Positions 1 through 5,779 of a stretch of 5,779 nt of DNA are shown in pieces. The notes beneath the pieces were generated by a model. It worked only from the letters and a program-made list of their open reading frames with translations, made no database searches and had not been told where the DNA came from. Within the stretch, counting starts at the first letter, position 1; each line of letters starts with the position of its first letter. The stretch lies in the NCBI GenBank assembly GCA_902493085.1, contig CABUOH010000088.1:1-5779 (forward strand), given 5' to 3'. This stretch comes from an uncultured Sutterella sp. Its GTDB lineage: Bacteria; Pseudomonadota; Gammaproteobacteria; Burkholderiales; Burkholderiaceae_F. The position numbers and the translations under genes were made by a program.

Positions 1-51
1 ACAGAGGGCGTGGTCGTCAACGGCGTGAGGCTCGATTCGGTTAACGAATGA
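1..51 (+). CDS. C-terminal end of an unidentified protein (partial, 5' end outside window)
   Basis: An open frame enters from the left edge and ends at TGA 49-51, encoding TEGVVVNGVRLDSVNE. The stop sits directly against the hairpin terminator at 53-83, which is what the true end of a gene would look like. Sixteen residues are too few to assign a family, and I do not recognise the tail. The valine-rich stretch followed by NGVRLD could be a beta-strand segment, but that is only a guess. The gene converges on pyrF with about 53 bp between the two stop codons. Confidence 0.6.
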   Translation, partial: TEGVVVNGVRLDSVNE

Positions 52-52
52 A

Positions 53-83
53 AAAGGCCTGCGGAGAATATCTGCAGGCCTTT
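53..83. terminator. Bidirectional hairpin terminator between convergent genes
   Basis: AAAGGCCTGC (53-62) pairs perfectly with GCAGGCCTTT (74-83), giving a 10-bp stem. Three further pairs (65-67 with 71-73) can form inside the loop. Read on the minus strand the stem ends in a run of five T (51-55), so it is a good intrinsic terminator for pyrF. On the plus strand the tail is TTTGTG, a weaker signal for the gene ending at 51. Confidence 0.8.
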
Positions 84-104
84 GTGATTGGACGAGAGCG
101 CGTG

Positions 105-917
105 TCAGCCGGCGGCTCGAATGGCGTCCCGCGTGGCGATTGCAGCCTTGCGGGCGGCATCCTTCCAGTCGTCCTCGCGGCTTGCGTAGATGATGGCGCG
201 GCCGGAGTTGATCACCATGCCGGTACCGGAGGCCGTCTTGCCGGCTTCGACGCAGGCGCGGATGTCGCCGCCCTGAGCGCCGACGCCGGGCACGAGCAGA
301 GGCAGGTTCGGTGCAATTCGCCGCACGTTGGCGAGTTCAGCCGGATAGGTGGCGCCGACGACGAGGCCGAGCTCGCCCGAGAGATTCCACTCGTTGGCGG
401 CAAGACGCGCCAGACGTTCGTAGATCTTCTCTCCGTTTACTTCAAGCATCTGGATGTCGTCACCGCCGGGATTGGAGGTGCGGCAGAGGATGAAGGCGCC
501 CTTGTTCTCATAGGCAAGGTAGGGCTTGATGGTGTCGAAGCCCATGAAGGGGGAGAGCGTCACGCAGTCTGCTTCGTATCGTTCGAAGGCTTCCCGCGCG
601 TAGTGTTCTGCCGTCGAGCCGATGTCGCCGCGCTTGGCGTCGAGGATGACGGGCACCTTCGGATGATGGGCGTGAATGTAGTCGATCACGGCCTTGAGTT
701 CGGCCTCGGCGCCGCAGGAGGCGAAGTAGGCGATCTGCGGTTTGAATGCGCAGACGAGGTCGGCTGTGGCGTCGACGATGCCGCAGCAGAAGTCGTAGAG
801 GGCCGTGCTGCGGCCCGCGAGCTCGTGCGGGAAACGGGTGGGATTGGGGTCAAGCCCGACGCAGAGCATGGAACCGGCGTTCTGCCAGCGTTCGCTGAGC
901 ATTTCGGTGAACTTCAT
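105..917 (-). CDS. pyrF: Orotidine-5'-phosphate decarboxylase (OMP decarboxylase, type 2 family)
   Basis: This cytosolic enzyme makes UMP from orotidine-5'-phosphate by decarboxylation, the last step of de novo pyrimidine synthesis. The 270-residue product is the expected size for the longer bacterial 'type 2' OMP decarboxylases (E. coli-type PyrF is about 245 residues). Visible motifs are GLDPNPTRFP (21-30), the catalytic signature DAKRGDIGST (93-102) with the Lys95/Asp98 pair, TSNPGG (147-152), VGAT (187-190), the phosphate-binding loop PGVGAQGGD (210-218) and SGR (238-240). These are in the order expected for a TIM barrel, and nothing essential is missing. The start ATG is preceded on the minus strand by a GAAGG Shine-Dalgarno about 6 nt upstream. 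The gene stands alone, divergent from the DsbG-like gene and convergent with the partial gene at 1-51. I could not find a convincing promoter. Confidence 0.95.
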   Translation of the reverse strand: MKFTEMLSERWQNAGSMLCVGLDPNPTRFPHELAGRSTALYDFCCGIVDATADLVCAFKPQIAYFASCGAEAELKAVIDYIHAHHPKVPVILDAKRGDIGSTAEHYAREAFERYEADCVTLSPFMGFDTIKPYLAYENKGAFILCRTSNPGGDDIQMLEVNGEKIYERLARLAANEWNLSGELGLVVGATYPAELANVRRIAPNLPLLVPGVGAQGGDIRACVEAGKTASGTGMVINSGRAIIYASREDDWKDAARKAAIATRDAIRAAG

Positions 918-1025
918 GAGGTGCCTTCAGAGGGTGGTTGTCAATCGGGCGCTATCTTAACAAATTCTTTCGCGCCGCGGCCTTTCGGAATGAATTGCGC
1001 TATGCTCGACGACGGAGTTTCCTGC

Positions 1026-1040
1026 GGAGGAAATTCGATG
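1026..1040 (+). promoter_or_regulatory. Strong Shine-Dalgarno and ATG leading into an alternative frame
   Basis: GGAGG at 1026-1030 lies 7 nt before ATG 1038-1040, an ideal initiation geometry. However, this ATG opens a frame different from the DsbG-like protein. In the DsbG frame a TGA overlaps it at 1039-1041. It is the best-looking ribosome-binding site in the intergenic region, yet it does not serve the recognisable gene directly. Confidence 0.55.
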
Positions 1041-1184
1041 AAAACGCCATGCCGGCAGGAGGATGGAGAAGATGATCACACGCAGACAGTTCATTGGAGC
1101 CGTTGGCTTCGTGACGGGCGCCGCTGCCGCGCCGATTTTTGCTTACGAAAGCCGATGGCCGAAAAAGCCTTCCGTGCCCACTGA
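1038..1184 (+). CDS. Possible 48-codon upstream overlapping ORF (leader peptide or relic of a frameshifted start)
   Basis: The frame opened by ATG 1038 runs to TGA 1182-1184 and encodes 48 residues starting MKTPCRQEDGEDD. It overlaps the first part of the DsbG-like gene in another frame. The product is rich in charged residues and has three cysteines, no signal peptide and no family resemblance that I can see. Its only support is the near-ideal Shine-Dalgarno at 1026-1030. It could be a real leader ORF coupling translation into the downstream gene. Alternatively it could be a chance frame created by a one-base indel: removing one A from the run at 1041-1044 would join this ATG to the DsbG frame as MKRHAGRRMEKMITRRQF. 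Confidence 0.25.
   Translation: MKTPCRQEDGEDDHTQTVHWSRWLRDGRRCRADFCLRKPMAEKAFRAH
1057..1062 (+). promoter_or_regulatory. Shine-Dalgarno AGGAGG deciding the start of the DsbG-like gene
   Basis: AGGAGG occupies 1057-1062. The first in-frame ATG (1063) touches it directly, which leaves no spacer and should initiate poorly. The second in-frame ATG (1072-1074) is 9 nt away, a normal distance. I therefore prefer 1072 as the start. Confidence 0.7.
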
Positions 1185-1662
1185 TCTCAATGCGCAGGAG
1201 TTTTTCACGGAATTGGCGGAAAAAGGCTCGGGCTTCGTCGTCGGCAACGAGAAGGCTGACACCGTCGTCATGATGGCCTTCGATACGCAGTGCCGCTGGT
1301 GCGCTTGGGAGTACGAGCAATTCAAGCCCTTTCTTGACCGCGTCAAGTTTGTCTGGCATCCGGTGGCGGTGCTCAATCCGTGGAGCGAGCTTCAGGGAGC
1401 GGCCATTCTGGCGGCCAAGGATCCCGGTGCGATGTTTCTTGAGAACGAGTCTCGCCTGAAGGATGCCGGGTTCAAGGGGATCGATGTGCGAACGATGGAC
1501 ATACCGTTTGAAAAGCGCGAGGCCGTGTGGACCAATACCAAGATCTTCCGCCGAGCCGCTGCGCGGGAGGTGCCGTTCGGGGTGATGCGAAGGGCCGACG
1601 GAAGCTATGCCGCAGTGTGCGAGCAGACGGGAGAATCGTTTGCAAAGTTGCTCGACAAGTAG
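1072..1662 (+). CDS. Tat-exported DsbG-like thioredoxin-fold thiol:disulfide oxidoreductase
   Basis: This is probably a periplasmic disulfide oxidoreductase, isomerase or reductase. From the ATG at 1072 it is 196 residues; an alternative start at 1063 adds MEK. The N-terminus MITRRQFIGAVGF is a twin-arginine signal (TRRQFIG matches the S/T-R-R-x-F-L/I pattern). A hydrophobic Ala/Gly-rich stretch follows, with a likely cleavage site after PIFA (about residue 24). The thioredoxin-fold core has FDTQCRWC with the CxxC at 74-77. Next comes a helix containing AAILAAKDP (about 110-118), closely like the AAILASKDP segment of E. coli DsbG. Val-Pro (167-168) is the expected cis-proline loop, here EVPFGV, and a third Cys lies at 183. 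Only about 45 residues separate the signal from the CxxC, so the N-terminal dimerisation domain of classical DsbC/DsbG appears to be absent. CRWC replaces the usual CPYC or CGYC. The gene is monocistronic, ending at a strong terminator. The fold is secure; the exact redox role is inferred. Confidence 0.8.
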   Translation: MITRRQFIGAVGFVTGAAAAPIFAYESRWPKKPSVPTDLNAQEFFTELAEKGSGFVVGNEKADTVVMMAFDTQCRWCAWEYEQFKPFLDRVKFVWHPVAVLNPWSELQGAAILAAKDPGAMFLENESRLKDAGFKGIDVRTMDIPFEKREAVWTNTKIFRRAAAREVPFGVMRRADGSYAAVCEQTGESFAKLLDK

Positions 1663-1687
1663 GCGGCCTCGGGGAGATGGACAAGGA

Positions 1688-1719
1688 AAAGGCCGGCGAT
1701 CGGATGATCGCCGGCCTTT
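1688..1719. terminator. Bidirectional terminator between the DsbG-like gene and groEL
   Basis: A perfect 14-bp stem, AAAGGCCGGCGATC (1688-1701) with GATCGCCGGCCTTT (1706-1719), closes a GGAT tetraloop. T tracts are short on both strands (CCTTTGTCTT on plus, CCTTTTCCTT on minus), but the stem is very stable. It lies 25 nt after the DsbG-like stop and about 57 nt beyond the groEL stop, so it can serve both convergent units. Confidence 0.9.
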
Positions 1720-1727
1720 GTCTTGGA

Positions 1728-1751
1728 CCGCCCGTTGTTGAGAACGGGCGG
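1728..1751 (-). other. Second hairpin in the groEL 3' untranslated region
   Basis: CCGCCCGTT (1728-1736) and AACGGGCGG (1743-1751) form a perfect 9-bp stem with a 6-nt loop, 25 bp past the groEL stop on the minus strand. No T run follows, so it is not a classical terminator. It may protect the groE mRNA 3' end or assist the terminator at 1688-1719. Confidence 0.5.
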
Positions 1752-1776
1752 CGTACAGCTTGTCAGGCGTGACGGA

Positions 1777-3411
<1,635 letters not shown>

Positions 3412-3450
3412 TTTTTTAATCCTTTACGTTCTTAGAAAAACAAATGATGT

Positions 3451-3468
3451 AAGGCGCTGACGAGCCTT
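3451..3468 (-). other. Small hairpin in the groES-groEL spacer
   Basis: AAGGC (3451-3455) and GCCTT (3464-3468) can form a 5-bp stem with an 8-nt loop in the 60-nt gap between groES and groEL. A U-rich stretch follows several bases later on the minus strand. It is weak as a terminator. It might be a minor attenuation or mRNA-processing element, or chance. Confidence 0.25.
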
Positions 3469-3471
3469 CGA

Positions 3472-3759
3472 TTAGGCGAGGACGCCCATGATGTCTTCTT
3501 CGCGCATGACGAGCAGCTCTTCGCCGTCGACCTTGACGGTCTGGCCGGAGTACTTGCCGAAGAGAACGCGGTCGCCGACCTTGACGTCGAGAGCGATGAT
3601 GCGGCCGGCTTCGTCGCGCTTGCCCGGACCGACGGCGATCACTTCGCCCTGATCGGGCTTTTCACCAGCGGAATCGGGAATGACGATGCCGAAGGCGGTG
3701 GTCGTTTCAGCAGCAAGACGCTTGATGATGACGCGGTCATGCAACGGACGGATCTGCAT
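3472..3759 (-). CDS. groES: Co-chaperonin GroES (Hsp10)
   Basis: GroES is the heptameric lid that caps GroEL. The 95-residue product starts MQIRPLHDRVIIKR, the canonical N-terminus. The mobile loop that docks on GroEL is about residues 16-32 with the hydrophobic tripeptide Ile-Val-Ile (25-27). KPDQGEVIAVGPGKR (34-48), DVKVGDRVLFGKYSG (58-72) and the C-terminal REEDIMGVLA follow as in the family. The reading frame is open for 36 further codons upstream, but that extension has no family similarity. The ATG at 3759 has a proper GGAG Shine-Dalgarno 8 nt before it, so the short form is chosen. One oddity is Phe23 in the mobile loop, where Gly or Ser is usual. It is the first gene of the heat-shock operon, followed by groL. 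Confidence 0.98.
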   Translation of the reverse strand: MQIRPLHDRVIIKRLAAETTTAFGIVIPDSAGEKPDQGEVIAVGPGKRDEAGRIIALDVKVGDRVLFGKYSGQTVKVDGEELLVMREEDIMGVLA

Positions 3760-3767
3760 TTGTTGTT

Positions 3768-3771
3768 CTCC
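3768..3771 (-). promoter_or_regulatory. groES Shine-Dalgarno
   Basis: GGAG on the minus strand, followed by an 8-nt A-rich spacer and ATG. It fixes the groES start at 3759 in preference to the longer open frame that begins at 3867. Confidence 0.75.
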
Positions 3772-3890
3772 AAATAAAACGGTTTCCGGCAGGGCGGTCG
3801 AATCTCGCCTTGTCGGGCGAGGCCGGTATGCCGGATGCAAAAAAAAGATTGCCGGGGCGAACCGCATGGGCGGCTTTGCCTTAGCATTTA
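3772..3890 (-). other. Long structured groES 5' leader
   Basis: If transcription starts about 7 nt past the heat-shock -10 element (near 3890), the mRNA leader is about 130 nt. On the minus strand it can form, in order, AGCCGC-CCAT-GCGGTT (3860-3875), a run of eight U after AAUC (3839-3846), CCGG-CATA-CCGG (3823-3834) and CTCGCC-CGACAA-GGCGAG (3804-3821). These stems are short but GC-rich and lie upstream of the Shine-Dalgarno at 3768-3771. The U run can pair partly, with G-U pairs, to the GGAGA of the ribosome-binding site. Whether this is an RNA thermometer, an attenuator or simple spacer cannot be decided from sequence alone. Confidence 0.4.
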
Positions 3891-3896
3891 AACCCT

Positions 3897-3924
3897 ATAT
3901 GGGGATGCCTCCTTGAAAAACAAG
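3897..3924 (-). promoter_or_regulatory. Heat-shock (sigma-32/RpoH-type) promoter of groES-groEL
   Basis: On the minus strand the -35 region reads CCCCCTTGTTT (core CTTGTTT, 3918-3924) and the -10 reads CCCCATAT (3897-3904), separated by 13 nt. The RpoH consensus is CTTGAAA, 11-16 nt, CCCCATnT, and the E. coli groE promoter has the same CCCCCTTG...CATCCCCAT look. The -10 matches in full and the -35 matches at CTTG. A sigma-70-like reading (TTGTTT, 18 nt, TATAGG) overlaps and might provide basal expression. Confidence 0.8.
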
Positions 3925-3999
3925 GGGGCTGTTGACGATTTTTTACAGGTTCTCGGCGCGCTGCAGAAGAGCGCCGTGAAAAGGCCTGCGGCGAAGGGA

Positions 4000-5553
4000 A
4001 TGATGCGGATTTCAACAAGGAGTTCTGCGGCCGCCTGTGCGGTTGCGTGGGTGTTGTCGGCGGGCTTGTGGAGCGCTTCGTGCATGGCCGGAGCCGCTTC
4101 TGCGGGGCTGCCTGCGGCACTCAAAAAGGCTGCTGCGCAGTGCGGCGTCGATCCGAGGGCGGTGACCGTTTCGGTCGTTGCGCTTGATGGGCTTCGGATG
4201 CCCGAAGGCGGAAAAATGCCGGTCGTTCAGCCGCTTCTGGCCGTCAACGCGGACCGCTTGGTTTCTCCCGCTTCGACGGCAAAGCTTGTGACGACGCTCG
4301 CCGGGCTCGAACTCCTCGGTGCGGACTGGCGATGGACGACGGGGCTCTACGCTCAGAGTCGTCCCGATGCCCGGGGGCGTGTCGGCGGCGTTTGGCTCAG
4401 GGGCGGCGGAGACCCTACGCTCGTTGCGGAAAAGTTCGGTCAGCTCGTGGAACGGATGGCTCGGATGGGCGTGAGCCGAATCGAAGGTGATCTGACGGTC
4501 GATCGTTCGTTCTTTGATGTGCCTGCAGGCGATCCTTCTGCTTTTGACGGACGCGGATCGCGCCCCTACAACCTGCTTCCCGATGCCGCTGCGGCGGGTT
4601 ATCGAAGCCTTTCCTTCGAGTTCGTACCCGACGAAGCGTCGGGCGTCGCCCGCATCGTCGGCGTGCCTGAGCTCTCCGGACTGGAGATGCCGGAGACGAT
4701 CAGACTCTCCGGAGGCGGGTGCGGAGACTGGAAGACGGCGATCGGCTACAGGCTTGAGCATCTCGCCGACGGCAGGCTTGCCGCCCGCTTTGACGGGGCC
4801 CTGCCTCTTGCCTGCGGCTCCAAAACCTTCAGCGTTGTGTCGCTTTCACAAAACGAATATCTGGAACGCCTCTTCAGGGGGTACTGGGAACGCAACGGGC
4901 GCGTCTGGACGGGGCGTGTCGTCGAGGGACGCGTGCCCGAAGGCGCCTTGAAGCTGGCGGAGCTGAAGTCGGAAGCGCTCCCCGTTGTGACCGTGCTCGT
5001 CAACAAGTGGTCGAACAATCTGATTGCCCGTCATATTTTTCTGACGCTCGGCACGCTCAGGCACGCACATGCATCCAATGACGACGGCGTGACGGCATCC
5101 GGAAAGGTCTTTGAGCCCATGAGGAAGAGCCTGCCCGGCGTGACGATCGACGATGCGCGAGCGGTGCTTGCCGGCTGGCTGGCTGAAAAAGGCGTGCCTG
5201 AGGGAGCGGTCATGATTGACAACGGCTCGGGGTTGTCGAGAACGTCGCGCGTGACGGCGCGTGCCATGACGCAGATTCTGGCGGCCGGCTGGCTCTCGCC
5301 GCGCATGACAGAATATGCGGCCTCCCTGCCGGTCTCGGGCGTCGACGGCACGATGAGGAAACGTTCGGAGGCGGCCGGCCGGACCCATCTGAAGACCGGC
5401 TATCTGCAGGATGTTCGCTCGATCGGCGGCTACGTTTACGGCTGCAACGGCCGCCGCTATGCGCTTTACGCAAGCGTGCACGGAGAGCGAAACATGGCGG
5501 GCGGGATCAAGTTTCTCGACAAGGTGGTTGAGTGGACATACCAGCAGAAGTGA
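4000..5553 (+). CDS. dacB: D-alanyl-D-alanine carboxypeptidase/endopeptidase, PBP4 type (peptidase family S13)
   Basis: This periplasmic penicillin-binding protein trims the terminal D-Ala from peptidoglycan stem peptides and cleaves D-Ala-mDAP cross-links. From ATG 4000 it is 517 residues, slightly longer than E. coli DacB (477). The N-terminus MMRISTRSS, then an Ala-rich hydrophobic stretch ending GAASA, is a Sec signal peptide cleaved around residue 35. The active-site triad motifs are all present: SxxK as PASTAKL (Ser92, Lys95), SxN as KWSNN (338-340) and KTG as HLKTGY (465-467). Other family marks are LGADWRW, GGGDPTL (135-141), DNGSGLSR (407-414) and LPVSGVDGT near 443-451. The frame is open back to a TTG at 3913 and has a GTG at 3976, but the signal peptide supports 4000 or 4003; AAGGG at 3994-3998 fits 4003 best. 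It is divergent from groES and ends 67 nt before a strong terminator. Confidence 0.95.
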   Translation: MMRISTRSSAAACAVAWVLSAGLWSASCMAGAASAGLPAALKKAAAQCGVDPRAVTVSVVALDGLRMPEGGKMPVVQPLLAVNADRLVSPASTAKLVTTLAGLELLGADWRWTTGLYAQSRPDARGRVGGVWLRGGGDPTLVAEKFGQLVERMARMGVSRIEGDLTVDRSFFDVPAGDPSAFDGRGSRPYNLLPDAAAAGYRSLSFEFVPDEASGVARIVGVPELSGLEMPETIRLSGGGCGDWKTAIGYRLEHLADGRLAARFDGALPLACGSKTFSVVSLSQNEYLERLFRGYWERNGRVWTGRVVEGRVPEGALKLAELKSEALPVVTVLVNKWSNNLIARHIFLTLGTLRHAHASNDDGVTASGKVFEPMRKSLPGVTIDDARAVLAGWLAEKGVPEGAVMIDNGSGLSRTSRVTARAMTQILAAGWLSPRMTEYAASLPVSGVDGTMRKRSEAAGRTHLKTGYLQDVRSIGGYVYGCNGRRYALYASVHGERNMAGGIKFLDKVVEWTYQQK

Positions 5554-5569
5554 GGGTCTCGACGGCATG

Positions 5570-5588
5570 ATGCGGAACCATCCCGCAT
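5570..5588 (+). other. Short hairpin after dacB
   Basis: ATGCGG (5570-5575) and CCGCAT (5583-5588) form a 6-bp stem with a 7-nt loop, 17 nt past the dacB stop. No T tract follows. It may be a 3'-end stabiliser or chance; the main terminator lies further on at 5620-5662. Confidence 0.25.
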
Positions 5589-5619
5589 GAGAAAGAGGAA
5601 CGTGGAGATTCGAAGACAA

Positions 5620-5662
5620 AAAAGCCCCCGCCCTCCGTCGTAGCCGGAGGGCGGGGGCTTTT
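5620..5662. terminator. Strong bidirectional terminator between dacB and the DsbD-like gene
   Basis: AAAAGCCCCCGCCCTCCG (5620-5637) pairs perfectly with CGGAGGGCGGGGGCTTTT (5645-5662), an 18-bp stem with a 7-nt loop. The minus strand ends in six T (5618-5623), ideal for the gene entering from the right edge. The plus strand ends in TTTT for dacB. Confidence 0.95.
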
Positions 5663-5675
5663 GGGATAACGGCTG

Positions 5676-5779
5676 CTACTCCTTGGCCGCCACGGCATCG
5701 AGCACGATGCCGGGTGTCAGCAGTTCGGGAAGCACTTGAACGGTGCCGTCGGGCCAGTAAAGAAGATAGAGCGGCACGC
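5676..5779 (-). CDS. C-terminal end of a probable DsbD/ScsB-family protein-disulfide reductase (partial)
   Basis: The minus-strand frame is open from the right edge to TAG at 5676-5678. The visible 33 residues include VPLYLLYWPDG and then VLPELLTPGIVLDAV. This arrangement resembles the end of the C-terminal thioredoxin domain of membrane DsbD/ScsB-type reductases, in which a cis-proline strand (GVPLYLLY) is followed by LPxLLTPGIVLDAL. Such proteins carry electrons from cytosolic thioredoxin across the inner membrane to periplasmic thiol proteins such as DsbC and DsbG. The assignment rests on this short tail and my memory of the family. The CxxC and transmembrane segments would lie outside the window. 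The stop is 14 nt from a strong terminator. Confidence 0.6.
   Translation of the reverse strand, partial: VPLYLLYWPDGTVQVLPELLTPGIVLDAVAAKE

Noticed and set aside
941..1010. Possible -10 boxes TAAGAT (minus, 954-959) for pyrF and TATGCT (plus, 1001-1006) for the DsbG-like gene
   Set aside because: Each matches 4 of 6 consensus positions and no acceptable -35 lies 16-18 nt upstream, so I do not call promoters.
48..1184. A 378-codon plus-strand frame opposite pyrF
   Set aside because: Antisense to pyrF with composition typical of a shadow frame, and it runs through the terminator hairpin. Only its last 48 codons, from ATG 1038 with its own Shine-Dalgarno, deserve separate mention.
3760..3867. 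36-residue N-terminal extension of groES
   Set aside because: GroES proteins begin at M-x-I-R-P-L-H-D-R, and the ATG there has its own Shine-Dalgarno. The extension matches nothing in the family.
3881..3889. CIRCE-like half-site (AAATGCTAA on minus, compared with GAGTGCTAA) near the groES promoter
   Set aside because: The partner half-site TTAGCACTC is absent at the required 9-nt spacing, so HrcA/CIRCE control is not supported.
3979..3991. 13-nt direct repeat AAAAGGCCTGCGG shared with bases 52-64
   Set aside because: One copy is part of a terminator and the other lies upstream of the dacB start. The motif is short and GC-rich and there is no third copy or mobile-element context, so it is probably chance.
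3913..3999. TTG start giving dacB a 29-residue N-terminal extension
   Set aside because: The TTG lies next to the groE -35 element, and the extension would place a non-signal sequence before a good Sec signal peptide. Starts at 4000 or 4003 are far more likely; GTG 3976 is a lesser alternative.
4012..5619. Two long minus-strand frames (249 and 257 codons) opposite dacB
   Set aside because: dacB has all S13 family motifs on the plus strand. The minus frames are Arg/His/Ser-rich and show no domain that I recognise.

Overview
This looks like an ordinary chromosomal housekeeping segment from a GC-rich Gram-negative bacterium. The GroEL, GroES and PyrF sequences read as betaproteobacterial. Burkholderiales, perhaps a Sutterella-like lineage, is my best guess from protein flavour alone and is an inference. 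No mobile elements, tRNA or rRNA genes, CRISPR arrays or integration scars are visible.

Layout. (1) Bases 1-51 hold the last 16 codons of an unidentified plus-strand gene. It converges on pyrF (minus, 105-917, orotidine-5'-phosphate decarboxylase) across a bidirectional hairpin terminator at 53-83. (2) Divergent from pyrF is a plus-strand gene (start chosen at 1072, end 1662) for a Tat-exported, DsbG-like thioredoxin-fold protein with an unusual CRWC active site. A second strong ribosome-binding site just upstream drives a different, overlapping 48-codon frame. (3) A perfect 14-bp bidirectional terminator (1688-1719) separates this gene from the convergent groES-groEL operon (minus, groES 3472-3759, groEL 1777-3411). 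The operon has a recognisable heat-shock (sigma-32 type) promoter at 3897-3924 and a leader of about 130 nt containing hairpins and a run of eight U. (4) Divergent from groES is dacB (plus, about 4000-5553), a periplasmic D-alanyl-D-alanine carboxypeptidase/endopeptidase (PBP4 type) with a complete set of active-site motifs. (5) An 18-bp terminator (5620-5662) separates dacB from the 3' end of a minus-strand gene cut by the window edge. Its last 33 residues look like the C-terminal thioredoxin domain of a DsbD/ScsB-family disulfide reductase.

Functional themes are pyrimidine synthesis, cytosolic protein folding (GroES/GroEL), envelope thiol redox (the DsbG-like protein and possibly a DsbD-like electron donor) and peptidoglycan remodelling (DacB). 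The genes are arranged as short, alternating convergent and divergent units, and each of the three convergent junctions has a shared hairpin terminator. I see no clear novel system. The items most worth a second look are the dual start region of the DsbG-like gene, the atypical architecture of that protein, and the structured groE leader.
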